Origin: Triangularia verruculosa
Taxonomy: Eukaryota > Ascomycota > Sordariomycetes > Sordariales > Podosporaceae
Reading direction: 5' to 3'
Assembly (NCBI GenBank): GCA_033296885.1
Contig: MU863961.1
Coordinates: forward strand, 1-64,000
Length of the DNA: 64,000 nt
A model generated the notes under the pieces. It did no database searches, was not told the origin of the DNA, and saw only the letters and a list, made by a program, of their open reading frames with translations. Position 1 is the first letter of the stretch. Every line of letters starts with the position of its first letter. Position numbers and translations under genes: made by a program. Below, piece by piece: positions 23,097-33,676 of the stretch.

Positions 23097-24039
23097 TGTC
23101 GTGATGTATGTTATATATATGTACGCGCAAGATGTATATGTTCAGATGGTATGTTGATCAATGGTGTCGTTGAATTATCACACCCGCATGGCGCTGTATC
23201 ACTGGTTCTTCTCGAGGGAGCTCGTTGCTAAAAATCGTGGTAAAATGGGCGATCAAGATCAATTGATCAACCGTAAACAGTGAATCGAAAATAGAAGGAT
23301 TGTGAGGCAATTGGGAGTGCCTCGTCTCGGTCAGGGCAAGTCAGCAGAGAGCTGGCTTAGGTGAGATAGCTACAAGCTATCAGGTAAGTATGCAATGAGC
23401 GTGGTGTTGTATGTAAGGAGTGAGGGTTGCCGGAGGGCGATGGGTTGCCACAGAAAGTGACCAAAAAGAGCGACAGGATGGATGATGGGATGGGATGGGA
23501 TGGAGATGAGAAAAGAGATTGGGAGCCCGAAAAGGGGCGTGGCTCTCGATAAGCAGCATTCCATGCGAACCGACGCTTGGGAGGTCTTGGGAGGGCTTGA
23601 GAGGTCTTGGCAGGCTGTGGCGGTTAAGCCCTTTGCGGGATAGCCCGCTGGAGCACGCGCCAGCGTCCGGGAAAGCCCCTGAGTTTCAAGTAAGCAGAGC
23701 TCCTATCGGGCGAATCACGACGCGTTGCTCACCCATCCATTCCCTGTTTCTCTTTCCGGCTAGGGTCTAGCGTTTCTTGGGACTGCCGAAGCCCATCTTG
23801 GATTTTCAGGCACACAGATGCGCAGATGAATGTGACCTCACTGGCCCACCACTGCGAAACTGCGAATGACAATTTATTTTCTCATCGAAGAAAACGAAAC
23901 TTTCCATTCTCGGGCGCGGAGCGGTCCACCAATGATTCCATTTCGCCCAGGCGTGGCGGGCCGGTCGCCGTTGGCATTTACCCGCTTTTTGGGTCACCGT
24001 CTCTCTTCGTCACATTCACCCCGGTGCGCGTTTGCAATC
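23097..24039. other. Intergenic upstream of the CRH gene
   Basis: About 0.9 kb containing the CRH promoter (a TATATATA stretch lies at about 23112-23119). The plus-strand open frame 23826-24287 runs antisense to the P450 relic and has no domain. Confidence 0.45.
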
Positions 24040-24908
24040 ACCGGTTGTCGTTGAAAGTTATCGTTGCCAAACAGCCAACCATCGTCCTCCCGGAACAACC
24101 CCATCGCCCATATCCGAAAGCCACTTTCCTCATCTCGGCGTACTGGGTTTCGCTCTTCACTACGGCCTCGATCCACCTCTTGGGTCTAAATAGTCTGCAT
24201 CCTCTCCAAAGCTCCGCTGTGTTGTCCTCGACCCAAAAACTCAAGAAAAAAACCACTTCCAAGTGCCCATCTCAGCAACGGAACTGATTGTGTTGTGACT
24301 GCCCCCGGAGCTAACTTCTCAAACAACTCTACATAGCTGAATCCATACTCATCCTCCCCTTCCATCCTCACCATATCAAAGTCCGCCTCACGACCAAACG
24401 CAACTGCGAGATACTATCCAAGGTGAAATGCTGAGCCGACCTCACCAAATCAGCTCTTATGTCCTCGTTGGCCTTTCTAGCAGCTCCCTGTCTTCTTGCA
24501 TTTCGAAATCGATATCGTTTTTAAGGCACGGCACATCCTTCCCTGCATGCTCTGCCGGGAGTTTGGCTTGTAGATCGACATGAGATTTGGTTCTGAGGAT
24601 CGTAAACATGGCGTCGTCGAGCGGATCAAGCCTGGAGAGTTTTTACCATTTGGATCTGGGGTATTTTGAACGAGTACCCGAGCACGCTTAATCATCTCCG
24701 GATCTGAAGTTATGAGGTCATTGGAGCCGACACGGACAATGGAGTCGTAGTGTGAGTTACACAAGAATGGTGGCCCATCTTCGAAGAGTCCAATCTTTCG
24801 ACCATCGAAACTTTCTTGCGATGAACATGTACATAATCTATATGTGATATGAAGAGACTGGGCTGAAGAGTCTACATTATGAAGAAAGTTAAAAGGCAAC
24901 GGACGCAA
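24040..24908 (-). pseudogene. Cytochrome P450 relic (pisatin-demethylase-like group)
   Basis: Read leftward, P450 pieces appear in the correct order but different frames. The first is YDSIVRVGSNDLITSDPEMIKR (about 24749-24684). Next, after a frameshift, DPLDDAMFTILRTKSHVDLQAKL and GKDVPCLKNDIDFEMQED; then LDSISQLAFGREADFD and LLRWALGSGFFLEF (about 24440-24230). Next LFRPKRWIEA and finally the heme loop FGYGRWGCSGR (about 24118-24086), with the axial Cys intact. Several frameshifts and stops separate them. The roughly 200-residue stretch holding the I helix and ExxR is absent between the third and fourth pieces, so an internal deletion has occurred. N-terminal membrane anchor and C-terminal tail are not recognisable. 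No product is expected. Confidence 0.85.
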
Positions 24909-27007
24909 GGAAGGGACTTAGAAAGAGGGAAAACTGAAGTTAATATGGGTACGCTACCGTCGCACCAGTCCTCACAGACACCGGGGTGTGTAACGCGGCA
25001 AATAATGCACAAGCCATCGCAGTAGCGGGCACCTTGGTTTAGTGGGTGGTTCAAGACTATCTAGGGAGTTAATACGGTTTGTATAAAAACTAATAAACCG
25101 AGAATATATCGAAGGCCGTTGACAAATATTTTAGTTTTGCAATGCGGCTGGTTTAGACGACATCAGATACCTAGCTGGTTTATGACTTATCCAATTGCTA
25201 ACTGCCTTAAGGTAAGTTTTCTAGATTCGTATTTACAGAGATCCATACATCAATGTGACGGCACTAGCAGTCACCATATATATACCACTAGAGCGAGCAA
25301 TGCGGCAAGCATTGCTCACTTATAGCTTTTGATAGCAATTACAGTGGGTATGGTGCAGTGGTCCTACCGGCCGTGACAATCAAGTATCGGTCACAGGGAT
25401 TATATTGTAGGTACCGAATGATCATAGTTCAAGAGAATAGAACCTAGGCAATAAACATCGGTTTTAATACCCCAAAAGTTTTAGTAAGCGTTAAAATAGT
25501 AAGCCAACTCTACATTATTATAAGGGAAGACTTTTCCAGACACTGCTGTAAATGATAGGTAATTTTATTACACATTAGGAAATAGCAGCGAGCCCTTTTT
25601 GCGAGTGGACTTAACTGGTAAGTTCTTTATCCTAAGGGATAATTTAGGCTCCAAAAGCGTTTAACTTCAAAGCCTCTCGGATCGAAGCGTTAAAGGCTTA
25701 TCTATAGTATTCATTTTCTGCGTTAATAGCCAATAAACCGCCCAACTATATGCTTTAGTCCCTATCCCCCCGAGTTGTTGTTGGAAATGCTTAACGATGT
25801 CTCTCGTGTTAAGAAACCTGGTCTATGGGCCAACACCCAGTGATACGTTAAGATGGTGAATTCTACGGAGATGAAGTAGGGCACAACTTCCGCGAATATA
25901 TGAATGCTAGGAACAGTCTCCGTATGTCTTACTTTATTTCGTCTTACTACACATTCTCACATTCTTCTGTCGCCGCTTATCTGTGGTCTGGGTTTTGTGT
26001 CGGTATTTAAACCGTATGTCGGGCGATCTATCCAGCCTGGCTCAGGGTAAAAAGGGGCTTGACTTGTATCGAATAAGAGGCAGATTGCGCTCTTGGGCCT
26101 AAACTTCCGGCAACTCATAGCCTTAGCACGACGGCACAATCGAGAAGGTTTTATGTACCTAGATAGCCGCACTCTACAACAACAAAAACCTTGCGACACT
26201 ACCCCAAAACATGCGCGCCACAGATACTATCTGCACCCATATGTAATAGCCAAACAGAATCGAGGAATTTCGGCATTCAAGAGATTTAGCAGGCGTCTCC
26301 ACAATGGGGAACGCTCCCTCAACAACCTAACGCTGTACTCAATCTACACCATTTTATCTTGTTGCATATCAATTCTAAGGTAGCTTGATCAACATGAAAT
26401 CGATAACCCACCTCACCTATGAGACGATTAGGTTCTCAAACTAAAGGAATTTACCGCACCGTGATGGGTTCTCATATTATGTCGCCTTGGAATCTCATGG
26501 GTCAACATGCCAGCAAGATGCCTCAGAACAAGTGCGGCATTGATAAGCTTCCTCGTCCGGACTCGCCCTGAACAGCAGCGCAACTTCGCAACTTTAGTGG
26601 ACATCATAGCAAAAATGTGGGAGAAAGGGGATGACGGCTACGCTATCAGATAGGCGTTCTGGCAAAGGAATGTGATGGAGGATCTGAATCCGAATAAGTA
26701 GCCTCTTCATGTACCAAAGTATCCCGTACCTGTATCCAGACGAACATTCCGTTGAGCAGAAGGCATAGTACCGCTCTGCCTCAACATCTTGGGGAAATGA
26801 TAGACCTCACTGAAGCTGAATTGGAAGTGAACCTGATCTCTAGCAGTTCCCGAACTTTATTGGTTGATTGGTCGGACTTGCCAAAAGTGCTTGGTGTGGC
26901 ATTTCGTACCCAGGGAGATCAGCGAGTGTTTTACGCTTCGATTGTAGCGTGACCATATACATATTCCAGTCTCTCCCAGCCCAAGAATTCAGATGATTGG
27001 CTGCCAT
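24909..27007. other. Gene-poor, mildly AT-rich decayed region
   Basis: About 2 kb of moderately AT-rich DNA with stops in all frames and only short open frames (26093-26383, 26752-26952). A stretch near 26540-26690 has a coding-like look with stops in frame (EQQRNFATLVDIIAKMWEKG), possibly an old gene fragment, but I cannot assign it. Confidence 0.4.
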
Positions 27008-27095
27008 GCCCGGCTAGCTCAATCGGTAGAGCGTGAGACTCTTAGGGAGAATCTCCGTCATCTCAAGGTTGTGGGTTCGACCCCCACGTCGGGCT
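27008..27095 (+). tRNA. tRNA-Lys(CTT) with a 15-nt intron
   Basis: Acceptor GCCCGGC pairs with GTCGGGC. D arm GCTCAATCGGTAGAGC and T arm GTGGGTTCGACCCCCAC are perfect. Anticodon stem TGAGA/TCTCA encloses CTCTTA plus a 15-nt intron plus A, so the anticodon is CTT. A short T run lies at about 27112. Confidence 0.93.
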
Positions 27096-29926
27096 CAATT
27101 CCCGTTGCTGATTTTCTATTTTGCAATTTTCCCCCCTATCTATAAAGATACTAAAGTCCCCTATACTCTTCTTCCTCTTCTTTTGGTCTTTTTTCTTTCT
27201 TTGTGAGGTTACGGAGGGGCAAGCGTAAGACGTGGCGATTTTGCACCTTGCGAATTCACTCGCCACATTGTGGCTGATGACAGTGATCGACGTTGCATGC
27301 ACAAATGCCATGGATGCCGTGACAGTTAAGGGTTTGCGTATATACCTAGTGACCAGTTTGTTTCGGTGATTGACAAGGTGATGCTCATAGATACGTCTAT
27401 AACAGTTGCGTAGGTACATGTACCTCGAGCACGTGGGCATTCAAGATAGCTAGTAGTCGGCGGTCGTCCGCAACGCCGAAACGCCATTGGCTCCAACGTC
27501 TGGGTTTCTGCCCTGCCGAACCGAACCGGAAGCGGGAACTTTGCTGTAGTGCCGTCGGCTCGGCAGGCCCCGAGAAAAGCCATGTTTTATTCCCGGTCAC
27601 CTTACCCTTCGCCCCTTCCGCTGGGACAGACGAGTCATGACAGGCATTTGATACACCACGGGATCCATGCATCACCACGAGAAGATCCGACTCGTTCATG
27701 AGCCATACACTGAAGCAAGGTTTTGTCGATTTTACACACGCGGCACTTGCTGGTGGCAATCCATTGGATGGTGGATGGATACCCGTAACTTGTGGTTTGT
27801 TGGGAAACACGGGAACTACAGGAAGCCACGACGTTGACCCAACGTCGATCTTGAATGCACTAGTAGTACACTAGATACTGGAAACGCAGCGAGGCGGTAT
27901 CGAGCGGTCAAACTGTGGCAAGCCTGGTGGTTTTCCGGTCCACTTGCGGCTGATGATGATTCCGAGGATATGGGATCTCAGAGACACCAGCGCCAGGAGA
28001 CCGCACGCGCCAAAGATCTAGACCATCCGCCAACAACAAATACAAGCTTTAGGTAACAAGCCATGGACTGATAAAAAAGTTCAACAGCCATCAGGTGATG
28101 GGCTTGTTTTTCTCCCAATCTAAGAGCTCCACACTCCCAAAGCTTTTCGAGAATCTGGACTCCCTTGGGCCTCCCTCCCAATGACCCCCTAGTATTAGCT
28201 TGTTGATATCTCATTGACGGGTATGAGAAGAGCTGGAGCCGTCGGAGACGCAGGTTGGAGACAGGGTCCAAGACATGCCAGCAAGCGGGGCTTTCCTGAC
28301 AGCTCGACAGGAACTCGGGAACAGCCTAGAAGATGCTAGGCATCTACTGTAGACATGCACCTCAACATGCAATGAGTGAGGGGCAGGAAAGGTGGGGTTG
28401 GGCAATCCCCACTTCTACCTACACCTAGCTCCAATCATCTGGGTGTTTTGAGTAAGGGAGGAAGCATCGAAACCTTTCTCGGATTGCATAAAAGAATTGG
28501 ACAGTTGGCAGACAGTAAATAGGAAGCCGTTTTCCTCGGTCGAAAGTGCTGTCAGGATCCCGTCATAAGAGCGGGCCCACAAGCCTTTTCAGCCCGAGCT
28601 CCACTTGCTCAACCCAAGAGGCTGGTCTCGGTCAAAACCTTCCGGCAAGACCCCGCGGTTTGTGGGCAGGGTCCCGGCCCAAGTAGGTTGAGCGGAGCAA
28701 GCGCGGCTTTGGGACGGAAGAGCAATTGGGGTGGTGAGGTCCGGATCCGCCGGGGTTTGTTAGTGCAGGACACGATAGCGACAAATCCGGACCGGACTTG
28801 ATTCTTCCCAAGAGCCTGGCATGCATAGGCTGGGACGCTGCCCGCATGCACGGTCTCGTACGGTATGGTCGATTCTAGAACTCGGTCCTTCCGCCAGTAG
28901 CTTCCAGGCTTGTTCCATCCGATCGATGGACATCCAATGTTGATGGTACCTCAGCGGGCCAGGTGCCGAGCGATCGGTGGAAGGAGCGGGATGCGGACGC
29001 GAGAGAGAAGGAAAGCAGCCCCAAGGCAGGGGTTTACAAGTATAAAAGCCCCCAGTCGGTTGGTCCCTTGATGAAGCTTGTTGGGATGAGGGTCTCCTTC
29101 CCGGGGCCGCGTGCAGTGGCCCCACAATTTCCGGAGCAATCTTTCCGGGCTTGTACGAAGGAGATGCTTGAAGACGGTCCAGGTGGTGCAGCAGAAAAAA
29201 AAGACTTGCGAATTGCGGATGCACCGAATATATTCCGCCGTGCATTGGAAAATGACGGATTTGTCTTTCCGGATGTTCGGCCCCCAGCCCTCTTTCCCTC
29301 TTTAGGGCTCTCTCGACGCGTCACAATGCTATGCCTTTGCCACAGTACGCCAGCTAGGTCCCAAGTCGAAGCTGTCGCCCCCAGACGCTGAACCGTCCCT
29401 TGCACTGAGTGGCGAGGACCAGCTGTCTGCCACTGCCTGTGCTGGCCCAGAGCCTTGGACGCAGTGAAGCCCAGCGCCAAGCCCATGGTCCCGTTGTGCT
29501 CACAGGAGGTACTGCTCCCCCCCCCCTTGCCCACCATCCCCCAATAACCTTACACATCACACCAAGCACATACGGAAAGAGGGCACTTCGAAAGAAGACA
29601 GGAACGAAAATACCGCCTTGTCTCCAGGCTCCCCCAACCCGGGGCAGCCACAGCCGATCTCCTCGCCGCCGACCACCCCTATATCATGAGCCACGCCGAG
29701 CCAGACACACCAAAGACGAGAGAAGAAACAAGCGACAGACACCAAGACAACTACGCGGTTACAATCATCACCGAAGGATTCCCATGAGTACTCTTGTTCT
29801 GTTTACACAACCCTTCGAGCAACACCACCACCCAACCGAACCCACCGCCTCTTCCTCCTACTTCGCTGCTGTCTCTTCCTCTTTTCCAGGCCGTGTGGTA
29901 CTAGCCCCCTGAGCCCGACATCATTA
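27096..29926. other. Long intergenic region, no supported gene
   Basis: Overlapping open frames on both strands (for example 28760-29245 minus, 28963-29391 plus, 29034-29537 minus) lack domains, signal peptides and consistent splicing, so none is called. A good TATA box (TATAAAAGCC, 29041-29050) suggests a transcription start near 29070-29080. The stretch 29560-29926 looks like the leader of the small Cys-rich gene. Confidence 0.45.
29041..29048 (+). promoter_or_regulatory. TATA box candidate
   Basis: TATAAAAG at 29041-29048 in an otherwise GC-rich stretch; no coding frame can be assigned to it with confidence. Confidence 0.3.
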
Positions 29927-30127
29927 ATGTGCACTGAGCACACGGCCGGTAACTGCCCAGCCTGCGGGAAGGATTACCTGGTGTTTGTCGAATTTTGCAA
30001 AGACTATCACCCTCCGCTGGTGACTTGTCCCAACGGCACCACTGTTGTTCGCGTTGAAATGGAAGAGGGTGGTTGTCCGAGTCCAGTCTGCCCAAACAGT
30101 CGGAGCGGCGGATGTGCGGTGATGTAG
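29927..30127 (+). CDS. Small Cys-rich protein ending in a CaaX box
   Basis: A single-exon frame of 66 residues with nine cysteines, at positions 2, 10, 13, 24, 34, 50, 55 and 63 plus nearby Pro-paired motifs (CPAC, CPNG, CPSPVC), and a hydrophobic Val/Phe patch (LVFVEF). The last four residues, CAVM, form a CaaX farnesylation motif, so membrane attachment by a lipid is predicted. No signal peptide. It is not recognised as a named family. It ends 52 bp before the convergent NAD(P)HX epimerase gene. An upstream exon is possible (acceptor-like TTTTCCAG at 29882-29889), so the N-terminus is uncertain. Confidence 0.6.
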   Translation: MCTEHTAGNCPACGKDYLVFVEFCKDYHPPLVTCPNGTTVVRVEMEEGGCPSPVCPNSRSGGCAVM

Positions 30128-30179
30128 CAACAACGAAGACGACCACCACCGCAGCGCTCGCCTCAAAGCATGGGATGTT

Positions 30180-31504
30180 TTAGAGCTTCTGGCCGCTGGA
30201 TCCGACCTCGACAACCTGATCAAGTCCTTCGTACTCGGGCACATCAAAGTCATATTTTGCTGCGATTGCGGGTGTGACAAATCTTTATTTTTTTTTGACA
30301 GCAAGAGTCAGTTGTGACCACCATACGACAAGAGAGAATGGGGTGGTTTTGGGTACGCACCGGCCCCCGATGAAGTGACGGCCCTTGAAGTGTTTGACAA
30401 GGGGCTTTGGGGCTGTCAGGCTGATCAGAATCTTAGGATGGAAATCACTGCCGACACCACTTTTGGGCGGGCCCTCTTCGATATCCCACGACGATGGAGC
30501 ATCCACAGAGGTCACCGGGACTTTGGTTTCCGCCAATGCGTTGATCACAGCTGGGAACGGTTCTCTGACTTCTCCGGTGAAACTGAAACCTATACCACTC
30601 GGCGATGAGCCACCACAAGCCTTGAGATGGGAGGTTGCGAGGGGATAACGAACCGAAGATAGCATCGACAACGTGATCGGCCGAGCTCAATGCCTTGGGG
30701 AAATCATCGACGAACGGAACGTTCAGGTCTTCCAACTGCTTGGTCAGGCGCTAGATACACGAATAAGCATTAGGCCACAGGAGATGGTGAACCAGCAGGG
30801 CTGGAACCGGGATCGGCCAAGGGAAGCAGTGTAATGTATACGAATACTGTTGCCCGGGCCACCAGAGAGGAGGACAGGAAGACACAAGAACAAGAAAGAA
30901 AATCTTGTCGGTAGATTAGAAAAGCGTAGATCGCATTGCACCTTCAATGCAGGTAGAAAGGAGTCTTGGGCAAATAAATAACAAAGCAACATTGCCATAC
31001 AACAATCGGAACCCGAATCGGCCTTACCTGGTAGAGCTCATTTTTGCTGCGTTTAGGGTAGTAGATGGTTGGCTGATAGCCGTAATGGCGCAAGTGACGT
31101 GCTGCCACCAGGCCGTCACCCCCTGAGCGATGAGAGTGAGCACAGGCCACCCAGAGGTTGAAAGTCAATAAAGGGGGCCTCAGTCACCATTGTTGCCAGG
31201 GCCGACAGCGACCAAGACTCTGCGGCCTTTGTTGATGGGATGAACGCGGTAGACTAACGTTGTGGTCAGCACGGCCCCGTTGAATACAGAGGGCGGCAAT
31301 CTGCACTCAAGACTAGGGCTAACATACCGGCTTGGGAAACAGACAGTCCTGCAAGCTCCATCAGCTGGTCGATGGAGAAGGCACCTGTGCTCATCAGCTC
31401 CCTGTCGAGGGCGGCCGCGGCCTTTGCACCGAGGGTCTACCAGCAAATAATCAGCTCGTAAAATGGCGAGTGATGAAGCTTAAACGGCATACCTTGAATG
31501 TCAT
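30180..31504 (-). CDS. NNR1: NAD(P)HX epimerase (YjeF N-terminal domain)
   Basis: Seven exons on the minus strand (31504-31493, 31436-31328, 31253-31188, 31122-31028, 30750-30654, 30589-30361, 30282-30180) join in phase to 236 aa. The product opens MTFK-TLGAKAAAALDRELMSTGAFS, then MELAGLSVSQA. Next come the nucleotide-binding GPGNNGGDGLVAARHL, HYGYQPTIYYPKR, and ADHVVDAIFG followed by FSFTGEVREPFPAVI and DAPSSWDIEEG. It ends in FVTPAIAAKYDFDVPEYEG and QVVEVG. This is the complete YjeF_N fold. It converts R-NADHX and R-NADPHX, damaged hydrated cofactors, to the S form for the ATP- or ADP-dependent dehydratase. The first exon has only four codons and intron 4 is 277 nt, long for this genome. 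Confidence 0.95.
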
Positions 31505-31949
31505 GGATGAGTTCAAGTCTAGGGTGTGGAGCAGGCGGGCTTTTGTGGTGGTTGATGGCAACGATGGCCGAGTTGGAGAAAGTTTGAGGGGAAGGAGACA
31601 AAGGAAGTCAATTGGTGATATTTGGCAGATTAGCTCCAAATTCAGAACAAATGTCGAGAAAGTCTAGCAAGCTTCTTTCACTGACATCACCCAATGTCTT
31701 GATGTAAGGTGAAGCGCCCAATCGAGCTCATGTTACAGCCGGGAGGTGGGGCAATGCATGCCCGTATTATGCAGAGGCCTGGAGGCAGTGCACGGACCCT
31801 GGGCCGCCAGAATTTTGGAGCTGTTCCCCGCGGTCCACTTCGGTTGAGTGCATCTGGAGACTGACTGCCAGGAAAGCAAAACTGCTGCCATCACCAAAAC
31901 TTGACGGCGACCGCAACCCCAATCGCACCGCCCACACCACCCCGAAAAC
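31505..31949. other. Divergent promoter between NNR1 and MRPS16
   Basis: 445 bp between two genes transcribed away from each other. No further feature is seen; both mitochondrial/metabolic housekeeping promoters must lie here. Confidence 0.55.
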
Positions 31950-32421
31950 ATGGTCGTCAAGATCCGCCTTGCCCGCTTCGGGCGCACCAACTCTCCCTTT
32001 TACAACATCGTCGTCGCTCATGCTAGGTACGTGTCACCGAGCTTGCTCGATTTCAACCCGAAGGAGAGGATGCTGATTGACGCCAAACAGGACGGCCCGC
32101 AACTCACGGCCCCTCGAGGTTATTGGTACCTACGATCCCATCCCAAAGAAGGACACGTACGACGAGTCGGGGAGATTGCACAAGGACATCAAGCTCGACA
32201 TAACGAGGGCGAAATACTGGATCGGTGTGGGTGCCCAGCCGACAGACACAGCGACCAGGCTGTTGAGCATGGTAAGATGGCAATTTTGCTTGGCGTGGAT
32301 GTTTCTGGCTGACCAAGTGTCTGACAATGCTTAGGTGGGGATTGTAGACCCAAAGCATGAGAAGAAGGCCCCGAGGAAGTCAACACCAAAGAAGGAGAAG
32401 ACGGTGCCAGCAGAAGCATGA
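31950..32421 (+). CDS. MRPS16: Mitochondrial small-subunit ribosomal protein bS16m
   Basis: Three exons (31950-32026, 32091-32271, 32335-32421) encode 114 aa. The N-terminus MVVKIRLARFGRTNSPFYNIVVAHAR, the PLEVIGTYDPIP segment and the IGVGAQPTDTATRLL segment are the hallmarks of bS16. The C-terminus is a lysine-rich extension (KHEKKAPRKSTPKKEKT). Both introns are standard GT-AG, 64 and 63 nt. The protein belongs to the mitoribosome 30S-like subunit, although no classical presequence is visible, as is common for S16. Confidence 0.95.
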
Positions 32422-33179
32422 GCGATGGAAGAGTCATTTATAGGAATGGGGAAGCGTTAGGGTTAAAAAGGTGGGACGGTGTGTATTATACAAGAGGAGG
32501 ATGTGCTCCGAAACCGCACATATACCATGGCATGTTTTGCAGGCGTTACCTGGTGGGCATTTTTGGATTGTACGATATGGTAGAGAAATGAACAATGCTC
32601 TATCAGCGGTTGGGGGACACCGTTACGGTGGACGATGGACTGGTGGGTGTGGTGCCATATGGCAGTATAGGCCATGGTGCTGGGGGCTGGTTCACGAGGA
32701 TACAAAACCAACAATACGAGGGCTCTCATACAGCAGAGCATTAGGTGGACAGTCTTGACTTCGAAGATGCTGCATTGTAGTGGCTCTTGACGACGGTCAT
32801 ATGGTTCCCATTGCCCAAGGCCGAAAGCATCAAGGTGGCTGGAAGAACCCGACGAGAGGCATAAAGTGAGAAGCCGTACTAAGGCGCACCATAAGGGCCC
32901 AGAAGGGACATTCACCTGCCGTAATGGATTTCGCTTCAGACTCTAGAGCAATTGTCAATCTAAAACTTTTATGCCTGCTGTCTTTTCGTCAACTACCCAC
33001 ATAGTTGAAAACACCTAACATCTGGATCCTTTACCCTGTCCATGGCCACTTTGCTCCAACCCCGAGATGAAAAAATTCAAGAACCCTATTTGGAGGTTGT
33101 CTCCACACACCCACACCACACCCTAAACCATGAATATCATGTATTCAAAATCCCCCACCTCTCTCCGTCCATCAAGCAA
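32422..33179. other. Intergenic between MRPS16 and tRNA-Arg
   Basis: 758 bp with no supported gene; a minus-strand open frame (32463-32915) has no domain. Confidence 0.45.
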
Positions 33180-33271
33180 GGTCCGCTGGCGTAATGGCAG
33201 CGCGTCTGACTACGATCTTCACAGCGATTCAAGTAATCAGGAGGTTCCAGGTTCGACCCCTGGGCGGATCA
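33180..33271 (+). tRNA. tRNA-Arg(ACG) with a 20-nt intron
   Basis: Acceptor GGTCCGC pairs with GCGGATC (one G-T). D arm GCGTAATGGCAGCGC and T arm CCAGGTTCGACCCCTGG fold well. Anticodon stem TCTGA/TCAGG encloses CTACGA plus a 20-nt intron plus A. Five T residues at 33272-33276 form the pol III terminator. Confidence 0.9.
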
Positions 33272-33676
33272 TTTTTGGTCTAGCACCACTTCACATCTCA
33301 TTGTAAACATTGCTCTTTGTTCTGATGGAATCATGTTGAAGAGGAGAATGAAGTAATCCCTTTTGTATTTGTCATTTGGTATCCCTATCCAAAAAGAAAG
33401 CGCAATGCACCCCGGCCGGCCTCCCTGTTCAACAGTCCCAAGAACGCCCACGATGTAAAATGCCGAATGTTCCCCCCCCAAAAAATTAAAAAAACCAGCA
33501 AAGATATCAACCAACCGCTTCCCTTACACTCCGCTACTCCGGCTGACCCCTCGTTTCCCGAAAAAAAATAGATATCTTTTTGACACATGACATGTACCTG
33601 TACTGTAATCTCCAAAACGTTCCCCCTCACGCTCTTTAGTGATTGTAACCGGTCTAATAACGGCCCATTTCCACGA
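33272..33676. other. 3' flank of the amino-acid transporter
   Basis: 405 bp with no gene; it holds a C-rich/A-rich stretch (about 33473-33490) and probably the transporter 3' UTR. Confidence 0.45.

Noticed and set aside
28760..29537. Overlapping open frames of 140-170 residues on both strands
   Set aside because: No domain and no consistent exon structure; GC-rich DNA gives such frames by chance.
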